DNA from: Marinobacter szutsaonensis
GTDB lineage: Bacteria > Pseudomonadota > Gammaproteobacteria > Pseudomonadales > Oleiphilaceae
NCBI RefSeq assembly: GCF_039523335.1
Contig: NZ_BAAAFC010000002.1
Location: 562,848-626,847, forward strand
Reading direction: 5' to 3'
Length of the DNA: 64,000 bases
Shown here one piece after another: positions 53,731 to 63,977 of this stretch (position 1 is the first letter of the stretch; every line of letters begins with the position of its first letter). The position numbers were made by a program, and so were the translations under genes. The notes under the pieces were generated by a model. It was not told where the DNA came from. It was given only the letters and a program-made list of their open reading frames with translations, and searched no databases.

Positions 53731-54210
53731 ATGGCAAAACAGGAAAATCAGGACGATCAGGAATACAAAGCACGGGCGGCCGCACTGAGATTGCTGGCTC
53801 GCCGTGAACACAGCCGTCTGGAGTTGTCCCTGAAACTCAGGCAGCGCCGCTTCGATAATGGTCTGATCGAGGAGGTGCTGGACGAATACGAGGAACAGGG
53901 GTGGCTTGATGACCACCGGTTTGCCGATGTCTATGCCCGCCAGAGAATGGATCTCGGTTACGGCCCGCTCAGGATTCTTGGCGAGCTGCAGCAACGGGGC
54001 GTTCACCATACGCCGGAGTGCCTCGATGCCATGACCGATGAGGGCTGGTGTGCGGTTGCCGTCAAGCTACGGGAGCGGCGGTTCGGCCTGTCAGACCTGG
54101 AGGACGACTGGGATACCAAGGTGAGACAGGCCAGATTCCTGAATCGCCGCGGGTTCTCGGCTTCCCAGGTTGAACGGGCCCTGGAGGCCCGCGAACTCCC
54201 GGAGGACTGA
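53731..54210 (+). CDS. recX: Regulatory protein RecX
   Basis: A 159-residue protein with three helical RecX repeats: ALRLLARREHSRLELSLKLRQRRF, YEEQGWLDDHRFADVYARQR, GYGPLRILGELQQRGV, and RQARFLNRRGFSASQVERALE. It inhibits RecA filament growth. In most Gammaproteobacteria recX follows recA; no recA is seen here and the upstream neighbour is a divergent DUF349 gene. Confidence 0.92.
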   Translation: MAKQENQDDQEYKARAAALRLLARREHSRLELSLKLRQRRFDNGLIEEVLDEYEEQGWLDDHRFADVYARQRMDLGYGPLRILGELQQRGVHHTPECLDAMTDEGWCAVAVKLRERRFGLSDLEDDWDTKVRQARFLNRRGFSASQVERALEARELPED

Positions 54211-54223
54211 CTTCCCGCAAGTC

Positions 54224-55744
54224 TCAGAGAGTCGGTGGGATCAGTCCCAGCTCTTTGGGCAGGCTGGCTCTGAGCGCGGAGGTTGCGGGCTCTTCCGGCG
54301 TCGTGGTGCCGGAATCGACGGAACCTGCCTCAGGCTCGATTCCCACGATCTGTGGTTCTTCCGGTTTCGCAGGAGGCGCCGGCGTTATCACCCTTGCGAG
54401 CACGTCGTAGTAGCGGCGGATATTCTGCACGTAGATCACCGGTTCCTGGCCGCGGGCAAAGCCGTATCGGGTCTTGGTGTAATACTCCTTCTGGGCCAGC
54501 AGTGGCAGGAATTCCTTGACGTCCATCCAGCGGTCCGGGTCCTTGCCGGCGCTCTCGGTCAGCCGTCGGGCGTCTTCCAGGTGGCCGAAGCCGACGTTGT
54601 AAGAGGCCAGTGCAAACCAGGTCCGGTCAGGTTCGGGGATCCTCTCCGGTATCTTGTCGTGGACCATCTGGAAGTACTTGGCACCGCCATGGATGCTTTC
54701 CTCCGCGTCCAGCCGGTTGTTGATGCCGACGTAGCTTGCCGTATTGCGGGTGAGCATCATCAGGCCGCGGACACCGGTAGGCGAGACCGCATTCGGCCGC
54801 CAGTGGGATTCCTGGTATCCGATGGCCGCGAGCAGTCGCCAATCCATATTGAAGTCCCGGGCATAGTCCCGGAACAGTTTCTCGTATTTCGGAAGGCGGT
54901 TTTCCACGTGGTGCATGAAAGTCCGGGCACCCACGTAGTTCAACCGGTCCAGGTGGCCGTAAAAGCGCTCGGACAGCTGTGCCAGAACACCGTCGTTCTG
55001 CAGGCGCTGAAGGAATTCTCCGGCCGCCTGAGCCAGGGTCCCGTCCTGTTTCTTCGGAAACAGCCACACCAATTCCCGCGGTTCGCCGAGACCGAAGGCC
55101 TCGTTCACGTGCGGGTAGAAAACGTGGTTAAGTTCGAGCTCGTTGGAGGACACCACGGCAAACGGAAATTCGCCACTCTCAACCCGCGCCAGAACGCCGG
55201 GCGCATCGAGTCCCGGATGAACCTCCCAGGAAATGTCCCCAGCTGCGGGCGAGGTTTCCAACAGGTGCTCGTGATCGCTGTCGGCAACCAGGTGGAGGGT
55301 TTGCCCGGCGAGGGCTTCCAGGGATTCAGGATGCTCCATGTCCCGGTGATACACCACCACGGACTGGGCCTGGATCCCGGTGGGAATGGCCTCGTACTTG
55401 TCCGCGAAGTCCGGCTGCAGAGACACGCCGGCCATGCCGATGTGGGCAAAGTTACGCTCCAGTACCGACAGGACTTCCGTGTTGTCGTCGGCAACGCGGA
55501 CCTTCAGTTCAACACCAATCTCGTCAGCGAACCGTTTTGCAAGCTCGTAGTCATAGCCAGTTGCCCCTTCGCGGCCTTCGAAGTACATGGAGGGCGCTAC
55601 CCGGGTAATGACGTGGAGAACACCTTCGTTCTGGATTTCCTGGACGGTACTCGGGCGCGAGCAACCCGTCAGAGCCAGGGTGGCTCCTAACAGAAATACA
55701 AAATGCGCCGGTACGGCGCCGAGGTGATTGAAAAATCTGGACAA
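54224..55744 (-). CDS. mltF: Membrane-bound lytic murein transglycosylase F
   Basis: A 506-residue protein: lipobox LTGC near residue 28, a solute-binding-like domain (about 40-280; EGVLHVITRVAPSMYFEGREGATGYDYELAKRF region) and an SLT domain (about 295-460) with catalytic Glu312 in GYQESHWRPNAVSPTGVRGLMML. It cleaves peptidoglycan to 1,6-anhydro products at the outer membrane. Convergent with recX; divergent from purL. Confidence 0.94.
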   Translation of the reverse strand: MSRFFNHLGAVPAHFVFLLGATLALTGCSRPSTVQEIQNEGVLHVITRVAPSMYFEGREGATGYDYELAKRFADEIGVELKVRVADDNTEVLSVLERNFAHIGMAGVSLQPDFADKYEAIPTGIQAQSVVVYHRDMEHPESLEALAGQTLHLVADSDHEHLLETSPAAGDISWEVHPGLDAPGVLARVESGEFPFAVVSSNELELNHVFYPHVNEAFGLGEPRELVWLFPKKQDGTLAQAAGEFLQRLQNDGVLAQLSERFYGHLDRLNYVGARTFMHHVENRLPKYEKLFRDYARDFNMDWRLLAAIGYQESHWRPNAVSPTGVRGLMMLTRNTASYVGINNRLDAEESIHGGAKYFQMVHDKIPERIPEPDRTWFALASYNVGFGHLEDARRLTESAGKDPDRWMDVKEFLPLLAQKEYYTKTRYGFARGQEPVIYVQNIRRYYDVLARVITPAPPAKPEEPQIVGIEPEAGSVDSGTTTPEEPATSALRASLPKELGLIPPTL

Positions 55745-56023
55745 ATCCCTGGTCTCCGTTGCAGCTGTATCAGCCAGATACGCTCATAAAACCCGAGCGT
55801 ATTCCTTTGTCATGCTGTGCGTAGCGTCCGATGCCACGTTAACCATGATCCCCGCCTCACCACGGATGGTCAATAAAATTGCTCAATTAATGTGCAAAAT
55901 AATGTCAATTTTACAGTCCGGAATAACCGCAGCGGCGCTGTAACCTCGATGCGCTTTCAAGTATCATTGCGGCCTTTCAAATAGCACCGGACTTCCTCTT
56001 TTCGCGCGATACAGGTTGATATC

Positions 56024-59000
56024 ATGCTTGAACTTCGCGGCGCACCCGCGCTTTCGCCTTTCCGCTCCCGCAAACTGCATTCCCGAATTCAGGAGATTGT
56101 TCCTGAAGTCAAACATGTCTATGCAGAGTTCATGCACTTTGTGGACCTGGAGTTTGACCTCTCCGATTCCGAGCAGGCCATCCTCGACCGCCTCCTGGTC
56201 TACGGCCCCAGCGTTCCGGTAGAGGAGCCGGATGGTGTTCTGTTCCTGGTGGTACCGAGGCCAGGCACCCTGTCTCCCTGGTCGAGCAAGGCGACCGACA
56301 TCGCCCGCAACTGCGGGCTGCGTCAGATTCATCGCATCGAACGGGGCGTCGCCTTTTACATCCGGGCCACGAAGAAGCTTGGCCTGGATCAGCGTGAAAA
56401 GATCGCAGCGTTGCTGCATGACCGAATGACCCAGAAGGTTTTCCACGAGATGGGCGGTGCCGAACTGCTGTTCAGCCACGAAGAGCCCCGTACCCTGGGC
56501 CGCGTGCCGGTGCTGGCGGGTGGCCGTGACGCCCTGGTCAAAGCCAACCGCGATCTGGGCCTGGCGCTGGCGGACGACGAGATCGATTACCTGGTGAAAT
56601 CCTTTACCGATCTCCAGCGTGATCCGACCGACGTTGAGCTGATGATGTTCGCCCAGGCGAACTCCGAGCATTGCCGCCACAAGATCTTCAATGCGTCCTG
56701 GGATATCGATGGAGAAGGTCAGGAAAAGTCGCTGTTTGCGATGATCCGGAATACCTATGAGATGAACAGCGAGGGCGTTCTGTCTGCCTACAAGGACAAC
56801 GCTTCCGTCATCCGTGGCAGCCGTGGCGGCCGTTTCTTCCCGGATCCCGAGACCGGTGTCTACGGTTACAACGAAGAAGACATCCACATCCTGATGAAGG
56901 TGGAGACCCACAACCACCCGACGGCTATCGCGCCGGCGGCGGGTTCTGCCACCGGTTCTGGTGGCGAGATCCGGGACGAGGGCGCCACCGGCCGTGGCTC
57001 CAAGCCGAAGGCGGGTCTGACCGGGTTCACTGTGTCCAACCTGAATCTGCCTGGCGATGCTCAACCCTGGGAGATCGGCTACGGCAAGCCTGACCGGATC
57101 GCCTCCGCGCTGGATATCATGATCGAGGGCCCGATTGGCGGCGCTTCGTTCAACAACGAATTCGGCCGCCCGAACCTGGCGGGCTATTTCCGTACCTTCG
57201 AAGAGAAGGTACCGGGCCCGGCTGGCGAGGAAGTGCGTGGCTACCACAAGCCGATCATGATCGCTGGCGGGCTCGGCAACATTCGCGAACAGCATGTGGA
57301 AAAGGGCAACATCCCGGTTGGCGCCAAGCTGATCGTACTCGGTGGCCCGTCGATGCTGATCGGCCTGGGCGGTGGTGCTGCCTCGTCCATGGATTCCGGT
57401 TCGAGTAACGAGAACCTGGATTTTGCCTCGGTACAGCGGGACAACCCGGAAATGGAGCGCCGCTGCCAGGAGGTGATTGATCGCTGCTGGCAGATGGGCG
57501 AGAAGAACCCGATCTGCTTCATCCACGATGTCGGCGCCGGCGGGCTCTCCAATGCCATGCCTGAGTTGGTCAAGGACGGTGGCCGTGGCGGCAAATTCGA
57601 ACTCCGTGACATCCCCAGTGATGAGCCGGGCATGTCGCCGCTGGAGATCTGGTGCAACGAGTCCCAGGAACGTTACGTGATGGCGGTTGCGCCGGAAAAT
57701 CTGGATCTGTTTGACGCCCTGTGCCGACGCGAGCGTTGCCCTTACGCTGTCATTGGCGAAGCCACCGAAGAGCATCACCTTGAGCTTGGCGATTCGTATT
57801 TCGACGACAAGCCGGTGGACCTGCCGATGGAAGTCCTTTTCGGCAAGCCGCCCCGCATGCACCGGAGCATCAGCCGTTCGTCGTTCACCAAACCGATTTT
57901 CGATTCCACCAAGATTGATGTGAACGATGCGATCCGCCGGGTACTGCGGTTGCCATCTGTAGGTTCCAAGAGCTTCCTGATCACCATCGGTGACCGGACC
58001 ATTACCGGTCTGGTGGCTCGCGACCAGATGGTCGGTCCCTGGCAGGTGCCGGTGAGTGACGTGGCAGTCACTGCGAGTTCCTTCGACGTGCGCACCGGTG
58101 AAGCCATGGCCATGGGCGAGCGCACTCCGGTTGCGGTCATCGATGCACCGGCATCCGGTCGCATGGCGGTGGGCGAGGTAATCACCAACCTGGCCGCGGC
58201 GCCGATCGCCAATCTTTCCGATATTCGCTTGTCCGCGAACTGGATGGCCGCAGCCGGCCACCCCGGTGAGGACGAAAACCTGTATGAAACCGTACGTGCG
58301 GTAGGCATGGAACTGTGCCCGGCGCTGGGTATCACCATCCCGGTTGGCAAGGACTCCATGTCCATGAAAACCACCTGGGAAGAGGAGAGCGGTGAGCAGA
58401 AGAGTGTAACTGCGCCGCTTTCCCTGATCATCAGCGGTTTTGCGCCTGTGACCGACGTCGCCCGTACCCTGACGCCCGAACTGGCCACCGATGCCGGCGA
58501 AACCGACCTGATCCTGGTGGATCTGGCGGCCGGCCAGAACCGTCTGGGCGGCTCAGCCCTGGCACAGGTCTATCGCCATGTGGGTGCAGTGGCACCGGAT
58601 CTGGATGACCCGGAAGACATCAAGGCGTTCTTCGCGGTCATTCAGGGCCTGAACTCGGATGGCAAGCTGCTCGCCTACCACGACCGCTCTGATGGCGGCC
58701 TGTTCGTCACCCTGGCGGAAATGTGTTTTGCCGGTCGTACCGGTGTGGATATCAAGCTCGATGGCCTGGCTGAGGATGCCTCCCAGTTCGCCCGTGAACT
58801 GTTCAACGAGGAACTCGGGGCGGTCATCCAGGTTCGCCGCGAGGACACCGGGTTTGTACTCCAGCAGTTCTCCGGTGCCGGCCTGGGCGATCACACCAGT
58901 GTGATCGGTACCCTGAACGAGGACGACCGCCTGCGCCTGAGCTTTGAGGGCGAGAAGGTGGTGGACGAACCTCGCACTGAACTCCAGCGTCTTTGGGCGG

Positions 59001-59929
59001 AGACCAGTTACCGGATCCAGTCCCTCAGGGATAACGCCGACTGTGCCCGGGAAGAGTTCGATAACCTGCTGGATGCAGAGGACCCGGGTCTGCACGTTGA
59101 CCTGAACTTTGACATCAACGAGGACGTTGCCGCGCCTTACATCAACACCGGTGCCCGCCCGAAAGTGGCGGTCATGCGCGAGCAGGGCGTGAATGGCCAG
59201 GTGGAGATGGCGGCGGCATTCGACCGCGCCGGTTTCGAGGCGGTTGATGTGCACATGAGTGACCTGCTGGCCGGGCGTGTGACGCTGGACGGTTTCAACA
59301 GCCTTGTAGCCTGCGGTGGCTTCTCCTACGGCGATGTTCTGGGAGCCGGCGAAGGCTGGGCAAAGTCCATCCTGTTTAGCGATCGGGTTCGGGATCAGTT
59401 CGCCCACTTCTTCAACCGTCAGGACACGCTCGCGCTGGGCGTCTGTAACGGCTGTCAGATGCTGTCCAATCTCCACGAGCTGATACCGGGCAGCGAGGGT
59501 TGGCCGCGCTTTGTGCGTAACCAGTCCGAACAGTTCGAGGCCCGGCTGGTGATGGTGGAGGTTGCCTCCTCGCCGTCGGCGTTCCTCGACGGTATGGCTG
59601 GTTCCCGGATGCCCATCGCGGTCGCCCATGGCGAAGGCCGGGTCGAATTTGCCTCCGGTACGTCTGCCGGGGCGCTGTCCGAGAGCGAACTGGTGGCCCT
59701 GCGCTATGTTGATAACCGGGGCCAGGTAACCACTCGTTACCCGTACAACCCGAACGGTTCCGAGGAAGGTATCACGGGTGTTACTACCCGGGATGGGCGG
59801 GTTACCATCATGATGCCGCACCCGGAGCGGGTGTTCCGTGCCGTTCAGCATTCCTGGCGTCCGGAGGGCTGGCAGGAAGATGGCCCATGGCTGCGGATGT
59901 TCCGTAATGCGAGGCGCTGGTTCGGTTAA
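56024..59929 (+). CDS. purL: Phosphoribosylformylglycinamidine synthase (large, single-chain)
   Basis: A 1301-residue FGAM synthase with the glutaminase fused at the C-terminus: N-terminal PurS-like part, two AIRS-type synthase halves ([39 protein letters not shown] region), and a GATase with nucleophile Cys1141 in [11 protein letters not shown] and PHPERVFRA near the end. It makes FGAM from FGAR, glutamine and ATP. The gene is monocistronic, ending at a good terminator. No PurR-like operator was recognised in the 279 nt upstream. Confidence 0.97.
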   Translation: MLELRGAPALSPFRSRKLHSRIQEIVPEVKHVYAEFMHFVDLEFDLSDSEQAILDRLLVYGPSVPVEEPDGVLFLVVPRPGTLSPWSSKATDIARNCGLRQIHRIERGVAFYIRATKKLGLDQREKIAALLHDRMTQKVFHEMGGAELLFSHEEPRTLGRVPVLAGGRDALVKANRDLGLALADDEIDYLVKSFTDLQRDPTDVELMMFAQANSEHCRHKIFNASWDIDGEGQEKSLFAMIRNTYEMNSEGVLSAYKDNASVIRGSRGGRFFPDPETGVYGYNEEDIHILMKVETHNHPTAIAPAAGSATGSGGEIRDEGATGRGSKPKAGLTGFTVSNLNLPGDAQPWEIGYGKPDRIASALDIMIEGPIGGASFNNEFGRPNLAGYFRTFEEKVPGPAGEEVRGYHKPIMIAGGLGNIREQHVEKGNIPVGAKLIVLGGPSMLIGLGGGAASSMDSGSSNENLDFASVQRDNPEMERRCQEVIDRCWQMGEKNPICFIHDVGAGGLSNAMPELVKDGGRGGKFELRDIPSDEPGMSPLEIWCNESQERYVMAVAPENLDLFDALCRRERCPYAVIGEATEEHHLELGDSYFDDKPVDLPMEVLFGKPPRMHRSISRSSFTKPIFDSTKIDVNDAIRRVLRLPSVGSKSFLITIGDRTITGLVARDQMVGPWQVPVSDVAVTASSFDVRTGEAMAMGERTPVAVIDAPASGRMAVGEVITNLAAAPIANLSDIRLSANWMAAAGHPGEDENLYETVRAVGMELCPALGITIPVGKDSMSMKTTWEEESGEQKSVTAPLSLIISGFAPVTDVARTLTPELATDAGETDLILVDLAAGQNRLGGSALAQVYRHVGAVAPDLDDPEDIKAFFAVIQGLNSDGKLLAYHDRSDGGLFVTLAEMCFAGRTGVDIKLDGLAEDASQFARELFNEELGAVIQVRREDTGFVLQQFSGAGLGDHTSVIGTLNEDDRLRLSFEGEKVVDEPRTELQRLWAETSYRIQSLRDNADCAREEFDNLLDAEDPGLHVDLNFDINEDVAAPYINTGARPKVAVMREQGVNGQVEMAAAFDRAGFEAVDVHMSDLLAGRVTLDGFNSLVACGGFSYGDVLGAGEGWAKSILFSDRVRDQFAHFFNRQDTLALGVCNGCQMLSNLHELIPGSEGWPRFVRNQSEQFEARLVMVEVASSPSAFLDGMAGSRMPIAVAHGEGRVEFASGTSAGALSESELVALRYVDNRGQVTTRYPYNPNGSEEGITGVTTRDGRVTIMMPHPERVFRAVQHSWRPEGWQEDGPWLRMFRNARRWFG

Positions 59930-59946
59930 GCGATACTGAACCGGAA

Positions 59947-59996
59947 GCCGGTGTTGGAGATACTCCCTGGGAGTACTTTCCGGCACCGGCTTTTTT
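59947..59996 (+). terminator. purL terminator
   Basis: GCCGGTG (59947-59953) pairs with CACCGGC (59984-59990), with an inner TACTCC/GGAGTA hairpin, followed by TTTTTTG. Confidence 0.85.
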
Positions 59997-60269
59997 GTTT
60001 TGGCCTATGCTCCTTTTCAGGGCGGTTTTCAAGGAAAAAATGTCCCGGATTTTGCAAAAATCCCCTTGACTCAATAATTTTATGCACACTCTGAGTGCTT
60101 CGTTGTGTGATCTGTGCACAAAACCCGGGAAATTGGTTCAATAATTGGCCGGATATTGTAAGATATTGAAATATAAAGGGTTTATTAGTTGGGCCATTTT
60201 GTCGCCAATTTGAGTGGAGTCCAGTAATCATGGGGGTTCGGGGCATGTTCCCAAAAACTTTCCCCAGAG

Positions 60270-60292
60270 TTATCCACAGATTCTGTGGGTAA
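60270..60292. promoter_or_regulatory. Inverted pair of DnaA-like boxes
   Basis: TTATCCACA (60270-60278) and TGTGGGTAA (60284-60292; TTACCCACA on the other strand) form a near-perfect dyad with a 5-nt centre. The first equals the canonical DnaA box. Confidence 0.6.
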
Positions 60293-60344
60293 GTTTCTAA
60301 GCTATTAATCTGTACAAAAAATATCCGATCTCGCAGGGGGTTTC

Positions 60345-60656
60345 ATGTACAAGATGTGTTATTTCGTTCCGGAATCTCACCTTGAGAAAACCAAGCAGGC
60401 ATTATTCGCTGCCGGGGCAGGAAGAATCGGCGATTACGACAGTTGTGCCTGGCAGTGTAAGGGGCAGGGTCAGTTCCGTCCGCTGGAAGGCAGTGACCCC
60501 TATCTTGGGTCGCAGGGCGACGTGGAGGTAGTGGATGAGTTCAAAGTGGAACTGGTTTGTGAGGACAGTCTGATTCATGACGCTCTGAAAGCGCTTAAGC
60601 AGGCCCATCCCTATGAGGAGCCTGCCTATGAGATCTTCCGGATCGAGGATTTCTGA
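60345..60656 (+). CDS. NIF3-like small protein (YqfO C-terminal-like)
   Basis: A 103-residue protein resembling the inserted domain of NIF3/YqfO proteins: MYKMCYFVPESHLEKTKQAL, GRIGDYDSCAWQCKGQGQFRPLEGSDPYLG, VDEFKVELVC and ALKQAHPYEEPAYEIFRI. The VPESHLEKTKQALF and HPYEEPAYE segments are typical. Function unproven. Upstream is the DnaA-box dyad. Confidence 0.82.
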   Translation: MYKMCYFVPESHLEKTKQALFAAGAGRIGDYDSCAWQCKGQGQFRPLEGSDPYLGSQGDVEVVDEFKVELVCEDSLIHDALKALKQAHPYEEPAYEIFRIEDF

Positions 60657-61211
60657 TCAGGCCTTGCCTTTGGCCGACATGGGGCGCCGGATGTCCTTGA
60701 GGTGAACCTGGTAGCTTTCTGTCTTCATGTCTTCGAGGAACAGCTCAAGGGTCTTGCGGACGGTCGGAAACGAGATTTCATCCCAGGGGATGTCTTCTAC
60801 CGCAAACAATTTTGACTCCAGGGATTCCTCCCCGGCGCCAAACCGACCCTCGATAAGGGTGGCCCGGTAAAACATGTGCACCTGGTTGATGTGTGGCACA
60901 TCAATGATTGAGAACAGGCCATGGATATCCACTTCGGCCAGCGCCTCTTCACGGGTTTCCCGAGCTGCGGCCTCAATGGTGGTTTCTGCATTCTCCATGA
61001 ACCCGGCAGGAAGGGTCCAGTATCCGTACCTGGGTTCGATGGCGCGTTTGCATAGCAGAATTTTGCCTTCCCACACCGGAACCGTGCCGGCGATAATTCG
61101 CGGGTTCTGGTAATGTATGGTTTCGCAGCTGACACAGACATAGCGGTGCCGGTTATCGCCTTCGGGGATGCGTTGTTCCACCGGATGGCCGCATGTGCTG
61201 CAGTACTTCAT
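60657..61211 (-). CDS. NUDIX hydrolase with N-terminal zinc ribbon
   Basis: A 184-residue protein: C4 zinc ribbon (Cys4, Cys7, Cys26, Cys29) then a NUDIX domain with the G-x5-E-x7-RE-x-x-EE box in GFMENAETTIEAAARETREE (about 70-90). NudC-like ribbon-NUDIX proteins act on NADH or nucleotide diphosphates; the substrate here is not determined. The stop abuts the NIF3-like stop (convergent). Confidence 0.88.
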   Translation of the reverse strand: MKYCSTCGHPVEQRIPEGDNRHRYVCVSCETIHYQNPRIIAGTVPVWEGKILLCKRAIEPRYGYWTLPAGFMENAETTIEAAARETREEALAEVDIHGLFSIIDVPHINQVHMFYRATLIEGRFGAGEESLESKLFAVEDIPWDEISFPTVRKTLELFLEDMKTESYQVHLKDIRRPMSAKGKA

Positions 61212-61308
61212 GATTTTCCCCGTATACTGAATTGGTTTTGGTAGTCAGTTTAACGATACCGACTGCTGCTGTCTCACCTAACAGAAAGAAGTTCCCGGGA
61301 GACCAGAT

Positions 61309-61896
61309 TTGCGAGATTTCCTCACCGAGCGACTGGCTAGTTATGCTCCACAGCAGCTCGCCCTTGATTATCCCGAAGCCGGGATCCTGGTGCCGGTTAC
61401 CGACGATCCCCGCAATCCGGAAATGGTATTTACGCTCCGTTCCTCCAATCTGAGCACCCATCGGGGGCAGGTGGCCTATCCGGGCGGCAAGCGGGATCCC
61501 GGAGATCCTTCCCTCGCGGCGACCGCGCTGCGGGAAACCCACGAGGAGATTGGCCTGCCGCCGGACCAGGTGGAGGTGATCGCCCCGCTGAGCCAGGTTA
61601 TGTCCCGCTACGGAATCCTGGTGACTCCCTACGTTGGGGTGGTGCCCGCTGATCACTCTCTCGAGCCCAACCCGGCGGAAATAGAATGTGTATTCCGGGT
61701 TCCCCTGTCGTTTTTTCTGGAAGACCGCCGGGAACGCACCGATGCCCTGAGTTTTCTCAACAATACGTTCTATGTTCCCTGCTATCGCTGGGAGCGTTTC
61801 CAGATTTGGGGGCTTTCCGCGGTGGTTCTGGTTGACTTCCTGAACGCGGTGTACGATGCCCGGATTGATTTGCTGGAACCCCCTAAAGGAGGCTGA
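61309..61896 (+). CDS. CoA pyrophosphatase-type NUDIX hydrolase (NudL-like)
   Basis: A 195-residue protein with the CoA-NUDIX signature: [33 protein letters not shown], and the upstream [11 protein letters not shown] segment. It is expected to hydrolyse CoA or its derivatives. The start is TTG at 61309 with GGGAG upstream. It is divergent from the other NUDIX gene and lies 1 nt before the gamma-carbonic anhydrase start. Confidence 0.85.
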   Translation: MRDFLTERLASYAPQQLALDYPEAGILVPVTDDPRNPEMVFTLRSSNLSTHRGQVAYPGGKRDPGDPSLAATALRETHEEIGLPPDQVEVIAPLSQVMSRYGILVTPYVGVVPADHSLEPNPAEIECVFRVPLSFFLEDRRERTDALSFLNNTFYVPCYRWERFQIWGLSAVVLVDFLNAVYDARIDLLEPPKGG

Positions 61897-61897
61897 C

Positions 61898-62431
61898 ATG
61901 TTTTACGAGCTTGGAGATCGCAGGCCAAAGCTGGAAGGCGATAACCAGTTTGTTGCCCACAATGCCACCGTGATTGGCAACGTGAAGCTGATGGAAAAAA
62001 GCAGCGTCTGGTACAACGTGGTTATCCGCGGTGACAACGAACTGATCACCATTGGCCCGGAAACCAATGTTCAGGATGGCTCTGTACTTCATACCGACCC
62101 CGGGATCCCCCTGACTCTTGGACGGGGAGTGACGGTTGGCCACAAGGTCATGCTTCACGGATGTGAGATCGGCGACTATTCTCTGATCGGAATCAACGCG
62201 GTTGTGTTGAATGGCGCAAAAATCGGCAAGCACTGCCTGATCGGTGCCAATACCCTGATTCCGGAGGGTATGGAGATTCCGGACGGCTCCATGGTGGTCG
62301 GCTCTCCCGGCAAGATCAAACGTGAGCTGAACGACAACCAGAAGAAAATGCTGGAGATGAGCGCTGCCCATTATGTCGAGAATGGTGCCCGCTACATTCA
62401 ACAACTGACAGCCTGCGATCCCGATAAATGA
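61898..62431 (+). CDS. Gamma-carbonic anhydrase family protein
   Basis: A 178-residue left-handed beta-helix protein (YrdA/PaaY type): hexapeptide repeats, [38 protein letters not shown], with three His suited to bind a metal between subunits. ATG 61898 has AAAGGAGG upstream. Stop overlaps the DUF1289 start by 4 nt. Confidence 0.9.
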   Translation: MFYELGDRRPKLEGDNQFVAHNATVIGNVKLMEKSSVWYNVVIRGDNELITIGPETNVQDGSVLHTDPGIPLTLGRGVTVGHKVMLHGCEIGDYSLIGINAVVLNGAKIGKHCLIGANTLIPEGMEIPDGSMVVGSPGKIKRELNDNQKKMLEMSAAHYVENGARYIQQLTACDPDK

Positions 62432-62610
62432 ATGTATCCGATAAAGTCCGCTCACCCTGCGTGAGCGTGTGCGCCCTGGACGAGAACGATGTCTGTATCG
62501 GATGTCATCGTACCGGAGACGAAATCCTGCGCTGGACCCAGATGAGTAATGACGAACGAAGGGAAGTCCTGCGCGAGGTGGCAAAGAGAGAACAAAAGGT
62601 GGCCCTCTGA
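62428..62610 (+). CDS. Small Cys-rich protein, DUF1289
   Basis: A 60-residue protein with four Cys in CVSVC...CIGCHRT followed by a [13 protein letters not shown] helix, typical of DUF1289. The cysteines may bind a metal or Fe-S cluster. Coupled to the preceding anhydrase gene. Confidence 0.88.
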   Translation: MNVSDKVRSPCVSVCALDENDVCIGCHRTGDEILRWTQMSNDERREVLREVAKREQKVAL

Positions 62611-62611
62611 C

Positions 62612-63808
62612 ATGACAGATAACAACACCGTACGTATCGGTACTCCTTTAAAGAGCAATGCCTTCAAGGTGTTGTTCTGCGGTTCCGGTGAACTTGGCAA
62701 GGAAGTGGTCATCGAATTGCAGCGCTACGGCGTGGAAGTGATTGCGGTTGATCGATACGCCAACGCGCCGGCAATGCAGGTTGCCCATCGCTCCCATGTG
62801 ATCGATATGCTCGATGCGGCAGCGTTGCGTTCGGTAATCGAGCAGGAGAAGCCGAACCTGATTGTTCCTGAAATCGAGGCAATCGCCACCCCGGAACTGG
62901 TGAAGCTCGAGGAAGAGGGTTACCGGGTTATCCCGACTGCCCGGGCGGTGAATTTGACCATGAATCGGGAAGGGATTCGTCGGCTGGCCGCGGAAGAACT
63001 TGGTCTGCCCACGTCTCCCTACCGTTTTGCCGGTAATAAAGAAGAGTACCTGGCGGCTGTAGCGGAGGTTGGCTTGCCCCTGGTGGTCAAGCCGGTGATG
63101 AGCTCGTCCGGCAAAGGGCAGAGCACCGTCAAGACCGAGAGTGATATCGAGGCTGCCTGGGAGTATGCGCAAAGCGGCGGGCGCGCCGGTAAGGGGCGGG
63201 TCATCGTTGAGGGCTTTGTGGACTTTGACTATGAAATCACCCTGTTGACCGTGCGACATTGCGATGGAGTCTCCTTCTGCGAGCCGATTGGTCATCGCCA
63301 GGAGGACGGGGACTACCGGGAGTCCTGGCAGCCCCAGCCGATGTCGGCGAGGGCGCTGGAACGATCCCGTGAGATTGCCTCTGCCGTGGTTGAAGACCTG
63401 GGCGGTTACGGCATCTATGGCGTTGAGCTGTTTGTTAAGGGCGACGAAGTCTGGTTTTCCGAAGTGTCCCCGCGCCCCCATGATACCGGGCTGGTGACAC
63501 TGGTCTCCCAGGATCTTTCCGAGTTCGCGCTTCACGCCAGGGCGATTCTTGGTCTGCCGATTCCAGCCATCCGTCAGAATGGCCCGAGCGCGTCGGCGGT
63601 CATTCTCCCGCAAGGTGATTCCGGGGAGGTAGCATATACTGACCTGCAGTCTGCTTTGACTGAGCCGGATACCCAGTTGCGCCTGTTCGGTAAGCCCGAG
63701 CTTAAAGGAAGGCGTCGGATGGGGGTGGCATTGGCCCGGGGAGAGTCTATAGAAGAGGCAAGGGCGAAAGCTCGTAATGCTGCCGCTGCTGTAAAGGTAG
63801 AGGTCTGA
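62612..63808 (+). CDS. purT: Formate-dependent GAR transformylase
   Basis: A 398-residue ATP-grasp enzyme: [21 protein letters not shown] (N-terminal nucleotide fold), [48 protein letters not shown] and the C-terminal cap [15 protein letters not shown]. It makes formyl-GAR from GAR, formate and ATP, the step before PurL in purine synthesis. The start ATG lies 1 nt after the DUF1289 stop. Confidence 0.96.
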   Translation: MTDNNTVRIGTPLKSNAFKVLFCGSGELGKEVVIELQRYGVEVIAVDRYANAPAMQVAHRSHVIDMLDAAALRSVIEQEKPNLIVPEIEAIATPELVKLEEEGYRVIPTARAVNLTMNREGIRRLAAEELGLPTSPYRFAGNKEEYLAAVAEVGLPLVVKPVMSSSGKGQSTVKTESDIEAAWEYAQSGGRAGKGRVIVEGFVDFDYEITLLTVRHCDGVSFCEPIGHRQEDGDYRESWQPQPMSARALERSREIASAVVEDLGGYGIYGVELFVKGDEVWFSEVSPRPHDTGLVTLVSQDLSEFALHARAILGLPIPAIRQNGPSASAVILPQGDSGEVAYTDLQSALTEPDTQLRLFGKPELKGRRRMGVALARGESIEEARAKARNAAAAVKVEV

Positions 63809-63949
63809 TTTTCTGCCCGGGTGAATCGTGAGCTTCCGGGTATTGGCAGTGTGGTGCGTATTCAGTATAGTTTTTGAACGAACTGATCGGCTTTTAAGCG
63901 GTCGAATAGGTGGAAACCGAAGTCCGGGAAAATAAACTGAAATTGGTCG

Positions 63950-63977
63950 TTGACAGTTTTCCTGAGGGCTGTAGAAT
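63950..63977 (+). promoter_or_regulatory. Strong sigma70-type promoter reading out of the window
   Basis: TTGACA (63950-63955), 16-nt spacer, TAGAAT (63972-63977), then a GC-rich discriminator (GCGCACC). A+T-rich sequence lies just upstream. The design resembles stable-RNA (rRNA/tRNA) promoters; the transcribed gene lies beyond the window. Confidence 0.65.

Larger units (their letters stand above)
59930..60344. other. 415-nt intergenic region with purL terminator and DnaA-box dyad
   Basis: The first 70 nt hold the purL terminator. The rest is A+T-rich without a convincing gene. At 60270-60292 two DnaA-like boxes face each other (see separate entry). Unpaired palindromes such as CACTCTGAGTG (60088-60098) occur, but no repeated motif is found. 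The start of the NIF3-like gene is at 60345. Confidence 0.5.

Noticed and set aside
55964..58261. Long open frame antisense to purL (about 765 codons)
   Set aside because: Shadow of the purL codon pattern; low-complexity, His/Arg-rich translation with no domain.
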